Below are positions 1-5,096 of a stretch of DNA of 10,611 nt, piece after piece. Position 1 is the stretch's first letter; each line of letters starts with the position of its first letter. Below the pieces are notes generated by a model. The model was not told the DNA's origin, made no database searches, and saw only the letters and a list, made by a program, of their open reading frames with translations. The translations under genes were made by a program, and so were the position numbers. This DNA is from Acidobacteriota bacterium (GTDB lineage Bacteria; Acidobacteriota; Vicinamibacteria; Vicinamibacterales; Fen-181): contig PMKG01000274.1 in assembly GCA_003157675.1 (NCBI GenBank), positions 1-10,611 of the forward strand, read 5' to 3'.

Positions 1-5
1 CCGCC

Positions 6-89
6 GACGGCGGACGGCTGACGGCTGAAGGCCGAAGGCCGAGGGCCGAGGGCCGAGGGCCGAGGGCCGAGGGCCGAGGGCCGAGGGCC
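6..89. repeat. Graded heptamer tandem repeat (12 x 7 bp)
   Basis: Twelve consecutive 7-bp units fill this stretch without a gap. In order they read GACGGCG, GACGGCT twice, GAAGGCC twice, then GAGGGCC seven times exactly (41-89). The units therefore change stepwise from left to right and become homogeneous near the gene. The array ends 56 bp before the lemA -10 element. It has no unique spacers, so it is a simple tandem repeat, most likely formed by replication slippage. Heptameric GC-rich arrays of this sort occur between genes in several bacterial groups. No function can be read from it. Confidence 0.95.
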
Positions 90-144
90 AGATCAGGCGT
101 GACGCGCGTGATACCGCCCGCAACCATCGGCCCAGCGGCCGTGG

Positions 145-153
145 TGCTATACT
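145..153 (+). promoter_or_regulatory. Extended -10 promoter of lemA operon
   Basis: TGCTATACT is an extended -10 element: TG, one base, then TATACT, matching 5 of 6 positions of TATAAT. No good -35 is visible 17 bp upstream, which is tolerated at extended -10 promoters. Transcription would start near 160 and give a leader of roughly 40 nt before the lemA ATG at 199. A Shine-Dalgarno AGGA at 191-194 lies within that leader. Confidence 0.6.
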
Positions 154-198
154 TCCGCCGCTCCTTCGGCCGCGCCTGGATATTCTGATGAGGATCCC

Positions 199-756
199 AT
201 GTGGCTCATGCTGATCGTCCCAATCGTCCTGATCGTCTGGGCGGTGGCTGTGTTCAACCGCCTGGTCGGCCTGCGCAACCAGACGACCAACGGGTGGCGT
301 CAGATCGACGTGCAGTTGAAGCGACGCCACGACCTGATCCCGAATCTGGTCAGCACCGTGAAGGGCGTGATGGAATTCGAGCGCGACACCCTCACGCAGG
401 TGGTGGAGGCGCGAGCCAGGGCCACGACCGCGACCGGGCCTGCGGATGCGGCCGTCAAGGAAGGCGTGCTGACGCAGGCGCTCGGCAAGCTGTTCGCCCT
501 TGCCGAGAGCTACCCGCAGCTGCACGCCAACGAGAACGTCAGGGCGCTGCAGGAGGAGCTCGCGTCCACTGAGAACAAGATCGGCTTCGCGCGACAGTTC
601 TACAACGACATCGCCACCAGCTACAACACCGCGCAGCAGACGTTCCCGGCGAACCTGGTCGCCTCCTCCTTCGGCTTCAAGCCGGCGGAGCTGTTCGAGG
701 TCGCCGAGGCCGCCGACCGGGACGTGCCGGCGGTGGACCTGTCGATGAAGAAGTAG
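199..756 (+). CDS. lemA: LemA family membrane protein
   Basis: This 185-residue protein belongs to the LemA family. It has one N-terminal membrane segment (about residues 2-19) followed by a long helical, charged domain outside the membrane. The family signature is plain: NRLVGLRN at 20-27, then a Trp-Gln-Ile-Asp segment, KRRHDLIPNLV and TVKG. Length is typical of the family (about 180-200). The ATG at 199 is preceded by AGGA and directly begins the membrane segment. The gene lies 26 bp upstream of an HtpX-like M48 protease in the same direction, an arrangement that recurs across bacteria and points to a shared role in membrane-protein quality control or envelope stress. The precise biochemical function of LemA is not known. 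Family assignment is firm. Confidence 0.95.
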   Translation: MWLMLIVPIVLIVWAVAVFNRLVGLRNQTTNGWRQIDVQLKRRHDLIPNLVSTVKGVMEFERDTLTQVVEARARATTATGPADAAVKEGVLTQALGKLFALAESYPQLHANENVRALQEELASTENKIGFARQFYNDIATSYNTAQQTFPANLVASSFGFKPAELFEVAEAADRDVPAVDLSMKK

Positions 757-782
757 GGAAGCCGTTTGAGCGGCCTGGACCG

Positions 783-1751
783 ATGAATCTGCTACAGCAA
801 CAGGCGCGGAACCGCCGCCGCACCTGGATGGTGATGATCGTCTTCGTCGCCTTCCTGTTCCTCCTCGGCTACGGGTTCGACCTGATCTACCTCGGCACGC
901 CCTTTCCCGTCGTCGGGCTGGCCGCGTTGGCGGTCGGATCGGCGTCCGCCTTCGCCGGCTTCGTCCGCGGCGACCGCGCCGTGCTGGCCTCGTCCGGCGC
1001 GGTGCCGATCGACCAGGCGCTCGCCGTCGCCTCGAGCGCGGACGACCGGCTGAAGCTCACGCAGGTGGAGAACGTCGTCCAGGAAATGGCGATTGCGGCC
1101 GGGCTACCCAAGCCCGACGTCTACGTCATCGCCGACGGCGACCCGAACGCGTTCGCGACCGGCCGCGACCCGGACCACGCGTCGATCGCCATCACGCAAG
1201 GACTGGTGCGGGCGCTCACGCGGGACGAGCTGCAGGGCGTCGTGGCGCACGAGATGAGTCACGTGCGGAACTACGACATCCGGCTCATGACCATCGTGGC
1301 GGCGCTGGTGGGGGCCGTGGCGCTGCTGTCGGACTGGGCGTCGCGCGGCCTGTGGTGGGGCGGAGGCCGTCGGGGCGGCAGCCGGGACCGGGGCGGCGGC
1401 GCGATGGGCATCGTCATCTTCGTCGTGTGGCTCGTCGGCATCATCTTGGCGCCGATCGTCGGGCAGATGCTGGCGATGGTCGTGTCCCGGCAGCGCGAGT
1501 ACCTGGCCGACGCGTCGGGGGCCGAGCTGACGCGGAACCCGCTGGCGCTGGCTAGCGCGCTCGAGAAGATCGAGTCCGCCGCCGAGCCCACCAGGTCGAT
1601 CAAGCGCGGCACGGCGAACCTGTGCATCGCCGATCCCCTGGGCCGCCCTGTGGGCCTGCGCGAAGGCGCCGTCGCCAACCTGTTCGCGTCACACCCGCCG
1701 ATGGAGAAGCGGATCGCCGCCTTGCGGGCGATGGCGTACGAGAAGGTCTAA
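783..1751 (+). CDS. htpX: HtpX-like M48 family zinc metalloprotease
   Basis: This is a 322-residue membrane-bound zinc endopeptidase of family M48. The HExxH motif is HEMSH at 156-160, with His156 and His160 as zinc ligands and Glu157 as the catalytic base. The third ligand is Glu239 in the REYLADASG motif. Other family marks are NAFATG at 122-127 and HPPMEKRIAAL near the C-terminus. Hydrophobic segments lie at about 15-32, 41-61, 168-184 and 208-234, so the active site should face the cytoplasm as in HtpX. Between the last two membrane segments there is a Gly/Arg/Trp-rich loop (about 190-207) that varies in this family. The start is the ATG 26 bp after lemA. Its Shine-Dalgarno is weak, which suggests dependence on lemA translation. 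Its likely task is to cleave damaged or misfolded membrane proteins. Whether it is orthologous to E. coli HtpX or a paralogous M48 is open. Confidence 0.93.
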   Translation: MNLLQQQARNRRRTWMVMIVFVAFLFLLGYGFDLIYLGTPFPVVGLAALAVGSASAFAGFVRGDRAVLASSGAVPIDQALAVASSADDRLKLTQVENVVQEMAIAAGLPKPDVYVIADGDPNAFATGRDPDHASIAITQGLVRALTRDELQGVVAHEMSHVRNYDIRLMTIVAALVGAVALLSDWASRGLWWGGGRRGGSRDRGGGAMGIVIFVVWLVGIILAPIVGQMLAMVVSRQREYLADASGAELTRNPLALASALEKIESAAEPTRSIKRGTANLCIADPLGRPVGLREGAVANLFASHPPMEKRIAALRAMAYEKV

Positions 1752-1899
1752 ACGAAAGGCCGCGATTCTGAGTCTCGCCGAACCGCGGGCGCCCCGCCTC
1801 GCGAGCCGGCTCCGCAGGCCGGGAAGACTCCTCGCGGTGCGCCGGTTTCCAGCATTCAGGGGCCGGCTGGCGCTATTCGCGCGGAATTGACCGCTACGC

Positions 1900-1924
1900 G
1901 CTGCGCCGGGGAAACCGGCGCAGC
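1900..1924. terminator. Strong hairpin downstream of the lemA-M48 operon
   Basis: GCTGCGCCGG (1900-1909) and CCGGCGCAGC (1915-1924) are perfect reverse complements separated by the loop GGAAA. The 10-bp GC-rich stem lies 148 nt after the M48 stop codon. There is no T-run on either side, so it is not a canonical intrinsic terminator. It may stabilise the mRNA 3' end or assist Rho-dependent termination. The right arm region also pairs with an upstream segment at 1838-1850. Confidence 0.4.
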
Positions 1925-2106
1925 CGCTCGTCGCCTTCCGGCCCGTGACGCGGCCTACTCCGAACGGCTCGGTCGGCGAGGCATCCCACGGTCCGGCTCA
2001 CGATCCCGAATCGCGGTCTCCTGTTCAGGCTGCGTCACTCGAAAGAGGTTCGAGCGCGAATGGAGGCGGACAGCGGCCGACGCCCGGTGACAGGCCGGGA
2101 AGGCAG

Positions 2107-2126
2107 CATGGCCGCCTGCCGGCATG
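2107..2126. promoter_or_regulatory. Imperfect palindrome, candidate vapB operator
   Basis: The 20 bp from CATG (2107-2110) to CATG (2123-2126) are symmetric at 7 of 10 base-pair positions and lie 43 bp before the chosen vapB start. VapB antitoxins normally repress their own operon by binding inverted repeats in the promoter region, so position and symmetry fit an operator. I see no good promoter hexamers next to it, so this remains tentative. Confidence 0.3.
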
Positions 2127-2168
2127 GCAGGATTGACGTCGGGGCCCATGCGAATCATGGTGATGTTC

Positions 2169-2378
2169 ATGCGAATGACGCTCGACCTGCCCATCGGCCT
2201 CGTCGAGGAAGCCCGCGTCGTTCTTGGCTTCAAGTCGAAGACCGACACCGTGGTCCTGGCGCTGCGGGAGCTGGTCCGCAGGCACCGCGCGGATGACCTC
2301 AAGGACCTGCTGGGGCACGTGGACCTCGAGATCGACCTGTCGAAGTCGCGCCGCCGGCCGGCGCGAGGCCCCCGGTGA
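2169..2378 (+). CDS. vapB: VapB-type antitoxin (ribbon-helix-helix)
   Basis: This 69-residue protein matches the VapB antitoxin family. It has an N-terminal ribbon-helix-helix DNA-binding part (MRMTLDLP, then GLVEEA, KTDTVVLALRELVRR) and a charged C-terminal tail that would wrap around the toxin. The start at 2169 gives the N-terminus usual for the family and is preceded by GGTGAT at 2159-2164. In-frame ATGs at 2124, 2148, 2157 and 2163 would add up to 15 unusual residues. The stop codon overlaps the GTG of the following vapC by 4 nt (GTGA), typical translational coupling. Known function: it neutralises VapC and autoregulates the operon. Here the partner toxin is badly shortened, so the antitoxin may be an orphan or may act against related toxins elsewhere. 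Confidence 0.75.
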   Translation: MRMTLDLPIGLVEEARVVLGFKSKTDTVVLALRELVRRHRADDLKDLLGHVDLEIDLSKSRRRPARGPR

Positions 2379-2551
2379 TCGTTGTCGACACCTCGATCTG
2401 GGTCGCGAGCCTCCGCCGCTGTCATCGATTCGGCCTGGGCGATCTCCTCATCGGGGCGTTGGCCAGCGAGATCGGCGCGCTGCTGTGGTCGCTCGACAGC
2501 GACTTCGTCCGCATGGAATCGCTGGGACTGGTGCAGCGATACCTTCCGTGA
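2375..2551 (+). pseudogene. vapC: Internally deleted VapC PIN-domain toxin
   Basis: Starting at the GTG that overlaps the vapB stop, the frame encodes 58 residues. It begins VIVVDTSIWVASLRR, the usual VapC N-terminus with the first catalytic Asp (Asp5). It then jumps to GLGDLLIGALASEIGALLW and SLDSDFVRMESLGL, the usual C-terminal third with the late conserved Asp residues (Asp23, and Asp41 or Asp43). VapC proteins normally have about 125-140 residues, so some 70-80 central residues are missing. That part includes the central acidic residue needed to bind the metal. The deletion keeps the reading frame, and both ends are recognisable. Ribonuclease activity on tRNA or rRNA, the usual VapC role, is therefore unlikely. 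It overlaps the convergent minus-strand gene ending at 2448 by 104 bp. Confidence 0.7.
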
Positions 2552-3341
2552 CAGCGACCGGCGCCGCCGCCAGGCGGAACGGCGGGGTCCGGCGGGTCAG
2601 CAGCTTCATGGGTCCGCCCGGCGAGAGGCGAGTCAGGATGTAGAAGATCGTCGTGCCGAAGGTTCCACCCTTGGCACCGATGGTCTGCGTCAGCGCGACG
2701 TCTTCGACTCCATCCCCGTCGAAGTCCGCGCGCGCCATCACTGACAGGCCGTACCGCAAGCCGGCGTCCTCGACGGCAAGACCTTCGGCGCCGCGCGCCG
2801 TCACTCTGGCCTCCGGGTCGAACGCCTGCCAACTCATCCCCCTGGCGGTCGCGTCCTCGACCTGTTGTTCGCTCATCCGTTCGAAGCGAAAGCAGAGCGG
2901 CGGCAGATCGCGGAGCGGGTCGGCCGACCAGATGGGATCGGTGAGGTGACTGCGCTGCGCGGGGCGGGCCTGCTGGAGGTAGCGCAGCGTGTAGCAGCGA
3001 TCCACGAACGGACCCTCCATCTTGTCGTCTCGGGTGGAAACGGCGTAGAAGCCCTTGTCGATGGCCGCCAGGTAGTCGTTGCAGGAGATCGGCCAGATCG
3101 TTGGCGGGCTCCCACCCATGCCCAGCTCGAACTGTCCGCCGTTGTCCACGCCCGCCTTCAGGGCCGCCGGGATGTCCGCGATGCTGCGGAGGTTCAGCCA
3201 GTTCGACCACCGCATGGGCAGGTCGCTCGCCCCCTGTGTGAGGACGTCCGGCACGGCCGACAGCATCACCAGGATGACGGCGCCCGGGAGGGCGGACCAG
3301 CGCACGCACGTCTTCAGCAGTTCCATGGGCGTTTCCGTCAC
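2448..3341 (-). CDS. Exported protein of unknown function with DxDGDG motif
   Basis: I do not recognise a named family. The 297-residue product (GTG start at 3341) has a hydrophobic N-terminal stretch (about residues 17-33) resembling a signal peptide with possible cleavage near LTQGAS, so it is probably exported. A single FG-GAP/VCBS-like calcium-binding motif, ADFDGDGVEDVAL, lies at 205-217 (Asp206, Asp208, Asp210). Cysteines at 87 and 116 could pair outside the cytoplasm. The GTG start overlaps the DDAH stop by 4 nt (GTGA), and an ATG at 3326 (residue 6) is an equally possible start. The two genes form one operon. The last 30 or so residues after AVTEG look low-complexity, rich in Arg, Pro and Ala, and are encoded antisense to the vapC remnant. 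The natural C-terminus may therefore have been extended by loss of an original stop. A role linked to DDAH is only suggested by the shared operon. Confidence 0.75.
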   Translation of the reverse strand: MTETPMELLKTCVRWSALPGAVILVMLSAVPDVLTQGASDLPMRWSNWLNLRSIADIPAALKAGVDNGGQFELGMGGSPPTIWPISCNDYLAAIDKGFYAVSTRDDKMEGPFVDRCYTLRYLQQARPAQRSHLTDPIWSADPLRDLPPLCFRFERMSEQQVEDATARGMSWQAFDPEARVTARGAEGLAVEDAGLRYGLSVMARADFDGDGVEDVALTQTIGAKGGTFGTTIFYILTRLSPGGPMKLLTRRTPPFRLAAAPVAVTEGIAAPVPAIPCGRSRCRATTAARRSRWPTPR

Positions 3342-4135
3342 TTGCTCCGGCGAAGTGAAGAAGGCGCGTTCACGATCAGGCTGCAGCAGGTCACGCCGCC
3401 TTCGGCCTTCGCGAGTTCATCCGCCTCCACCGTCACGACGCGCCGGCCCAGTCGCTCGAGGCGCTCGCGGGTCTTCGGATGGGCGGCCGGGAAGACGATC
3501 GTGTCGCCGATGAGCAGCGCGTTCGCCGAGTTCGGTTCGGAGGGTTCGACCTCCACGAGCGCAAGGCCGGGGAAGAACTCCCTGCTCACCATGGCGGGGT
3601 TGATGAGAAGCGTCGATTCCGCCACCTGTGAGACGCCCGTCTTCAAGTGCAGGCCGTCGCTCACCGGCACACCCGTGACCGCATAGCCGAACGGCCCGAC
3701 CAGGGCGCGCAACTGCTCCACGGCCGTCAGCGTCGTGCGCGACGACAGTCCGACGTAGATGGACCGTCCGACGACGAGCACGTCGCCACCGTCGAGCGTG
3801 GCCGGGGCGGTCACGCGGAGGAGCGGGCGAAACGGGCCCAGAGCCCGCGCGACCGACTCCACTTCCGGCTTGCGGGAGTCGGCTCCTGGGTTGGTGAGGA
3901 CGGCGACTTCGTCGAGGACGATGGCGGTGTCTTCCACGAACACCGAGTCGGGGAGGTCGGGCTCCTCCGGCAGGCACACGACGTCCAGTCCCAGCCGGCC
4001 GAGCGCGTCGCGATACTGCTCGTGCTGCGCGCGGGCGCGCGCCATGTCGATCGGCGTGCGATCGAGGCACGTCAGCTCGCAGCGCGCGATCGACCGGCTG
4101 ACCTCACGGGTGATGGCGACGGGCGCGGATGCCAT
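3338..4135 (-). CDS. ddaH: Dimethylarginine dimethylaminohydrolase (DDAH)
   Basis: This 265-residue enzyme of the guanidino-modifying (pentein) superfamily should hydrolyse N-omega-methylated arginines to citrulline and methylamine or dimethylamine in the cytoplasm. The catalytic triad is visible: the acidic residue in LDGGDVL (Asp115), His163 in GLHLKTGV, and the nucleophilic Cys in GGVTCCSL (Cys250 or Cys251). The substrate-binding loop PDSVFVEDTA (62-71) matches DDAH and separates it from arginine deiminase, which is longer. Length agrees with bacterial DDAH (about 254-265). The ATG at 4135 lacks a clear Shine-Dalgarno, but TTGCCA and TACCCT elements sit so close that the mRNA could be leaderless. 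It is followed, with a 4-nt GTGA overlap, by an exported protein gene. The substrate could also be another guanidino compound. Family call is firm, exact substrate less so. Confidence 0.92.
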   Translation of the reverse strand: MASAPVAITREVSRSIARCELTCLDRTPIDMARARAQHEQYRDALGRLGLDVVCLPEEPDLPDSVFVEDTAIVLDEVAVLTNPGADSRKPEVESVARALGPFRPLLRVTAPATLDGGDVLVVGRSIYVGLSSRTTLTAVEQLRALVGPFGYAVTGVPVSDGLHLKTGVSQVAESTLLINPAMVSREFFPGLALVEVEPSEPNSANALLIGDTIVFPAAHPKTRERLERLGRRVVTVEADELAKAEGGVTCCSLIVNAPSSLRRSK

Positions 4136-4141
4136 CCGTGA

Positions 4142-4170
4142 AGGGTACGATTCATCGAGAGGATTGGCAA
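4142..4170 (-). promoter_or_regulatory. Candidate leaderless promoter of DDAH operon
   Basis: On the minus strand TTGCCA (4170-4165) is followed after exactly 17 bp by TACCCT (4147-4142), and the DDAH ATG begins 6 nt later. A TANNNT element at this distance is the pattern seen at leaderless genes, and DDAH lacks a convincing Shine-Dalgarno. The -10 match is weak (3 of 6). The alternative is transcription from the palindrome at 4274-4313 with a leader of about 160 nt. Confidence 0.4.
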
Positions 4171-4273
4171 CGGGCTCGATCGGGCTAGATCGGAGGCCGG
4201 GAAAGCTCCGGCGCCAGCCCCAGGGAGCTTGAAGCCGCGTGCAGCGTGTGCGCAGGCGGCGTCGTCCGTTTGG

Positions 4274-4313
4274 TAATACTTATAATTGACACATGTGTTG
4301 ATTATATGTATTA
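4274..4313. repeat. 40-bp near-palindrome, putative AbiE operator
   Basis: The 40 bp centred between 4293 and 4294 are symmetric at 17 of 20 base-pair positions. The outer arms TAATACTTATAAT (4274-4286) and ATTATATGTATTA (4301-4313) pair with one mismatch. The core ACACATGTGT (4289-4298) is perfect, and only the TG dinucleotides between arms and core break symmetry. The element is AT-rich in a GC-rich window and covers the -35, spacer and most of the -10 of the abiEii promoter. AbiEi antitoxins are known to repress their own operon by binding inverted repeats in the promoter, so this is the likely operator. The symmetry also places a perfect TATAAT on each strand (4281-4286 on plus, 4306-4301 on minus). 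Confidence 0.85.
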
Positions 4314-4314
4314 G
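4286..4314 (+). promoter_or_regulatory. Sigma-70-type promoter of the AbiE operon
   Basis: TTGACA (4286-4291) is a perfect -35. After exactly 17 bp comes TATTAG (4309-4314), matching 4 of 6 -10 positions. Transcription would start near 4321, giving a leader of only about 11 nt that consists of the ribosome binding site AGAGG (4321-4325) and a short spacer. The promoter lies almost wholly inside the 40-bp palindrome, so a protein bound there would block RNA polymerase. Confidence 0.7.
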
Positions 4315-4331
4315 TTATTCAGAGGTTGCCG

Positions 4332-5096
4332 ATGGATGCCACCAGCCCCATCCGCTTCGTCGAGCAGTTCCACCTGCTCTTCCTCGCCCAACTCGGCCGG
4401 CGGGTGAATCCCACGCTCTTCGTCCTCAAGGGCGGCTGCAACCTGAGGTTCTTCCACCACAGCGTCCGGTACTCCGAGGACATGGACCTCGACCTGGGCG
4501 AGATTGGCGCCCAGGCGTTTCGGGACAAGGTGGGCGAGATCTTCGCGTCGAGGCCCTTCGCCCAGATCCTCGAAGCCAAAGGGATCGCGATTAGCCGCGT
4601 GTCGACACCCAAGCAGACGGAGACGACGCAACGATGGAAGCTCGGCCTCGGCGTCGAGGGCGGAGCCACTCGACTTCCGACCAAGATCGAGTGCTCGCGT
4701 CGCGGGTTGGATGCCGGGGTGACGTTCGGGAGCGTCGACCCACGCATCGCGCGGGCGTACCAGTTGCCGCCGCTGATGGTCAGCCACTACGACGCAGCCA
4801 CGGCCTTGCGCCAGAAGATCGGGGCTCTGGCCGGGCGCCGCGAAACGCAGGTGCGCGACGTGTTCGACGTGCACCTGCTGTTGACCGGCGGGGCGACACT
4901 GACTGACGGTCCGGACGTCGACCAGGACGTCCTGGACCGGGCCTGCGCCAACGCGATGGCGATCGATTTCGGGATGTTCAAGAGCCAGGTGCTCTCCTAC
5001 CTCGAGCCCGACGACCAGGCGCCGTTCGACTCGCCATCAGCCTGGGACAGCATCGTGCTCGAGGTGGTGGACGCACTCAGGGGTGACCGGCCGTGA
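4332..5096 (+). CDS. abiEii: AbiEii-type nucleotidyltransferase toxin
   Basis: This 254-residue protein belongs to the AbiEii/AbiGii family of nucleotidyltransferase-fold toxins (type IV toxin-antitoxin, abortive infection). Motif I is LKGGCNLRFF (32-41). Motif II is SEDMDLDL (48-55) with metal-binding Asp50 and Asp52. A third acidic candidate is Glu120 in TKIECS. The conserved C-terminal block RQKIGALAGRR then RDVFDVHLLL (160-184) carries Lys162, Arg175, Asp176 and Asp179. The ATG at 4332 has AGAGG 6 nt upstream, while a TTG at 4326 would destroy that spacing. Related toxins add nucleotides to tRNA or use NTP to stop growth on phage attack. Its stop overlaps the next gene by 4 nt (GTGA). The toxin precedes the antitoxin, opposite to the classical abiEi-abiEii order. 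The motifs look intact, so it is probably active. Confidence 0.88.
   Translation: MDATSPIRFVEQFHLLFLAQLGRRVNPTLFVLKGGCNLRFFHHSVRYSEDMDLDLGEIGAQAFRDKVGEIFASRPFAQILEAKGIAISRVSTPKQTETTQRWKLGLGVEGGATRLPTKIECSRRGLDAGVTFGSVDPRIARAYQLPPLMVSHYDAATALRQKIGALAGRRETQVRDVFDVHLLLTGGATLTDGPDVDQDVLDRACANAMAIDFGMFKSQVLSYLEPDDQAPFDSPSAWDSIVLEVVDALRGDRP

Larger units (their letters stand above)
1752..2168. other. 417-bp gap without a convincing gene
   Basis: Only short open frames without family resemblance or good ribosome binding sites occur here on either strand, so I see no gene. The gap contains the hairpin system at 1838-1924 and, near its right end, a repeated GCATGGC (2106-2112 and 2122-2128) within an imperfect palindrome just upstream of vapB. 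Confidence 0.6.

Noticed and set aside
6..89. Possible CRISPR array.
   Set aside because: The units are 7 bp and directly adjacent with no spacers, so this is a simple tandem repeat.
2133..2161. TTGACG at 2133-2138 as a -35 of a vapB promoter.
   Set aside because: The hexamer 17 bp downstream is CATGGT, too poor a -10 to support a promoter.
2124..2168. Earlier ATG starts for vapB.
   Set aside because: VapB proteins normally begin at the MRxTLD segment, encoded from 2169. The extra residues are unlike the family and overlap the candidate operator.
1955..2425. A 156-codon minus-strand frame in the gap and across vapB.
   Set aside because: It is Arg/Ser-rich, without family resemblance, and antisense to vapB. 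It has the look of a GC-driven open frame.
2422..3309. A 295-codon minus-strand frame.
   Set aside because: It is a different frame of the same strand as the exported protein at 2448-3341. It gives a low-complexity Arg/Gly-rich product, without the signal peptide and DxDGDG motif.
3417..4070. Long alternative frames over the DDAH gene, on both strands.
   Set aside because: DDAH has all catalytic residues in one frame. The others encode Arg/Pro/Gly-rich sequence.
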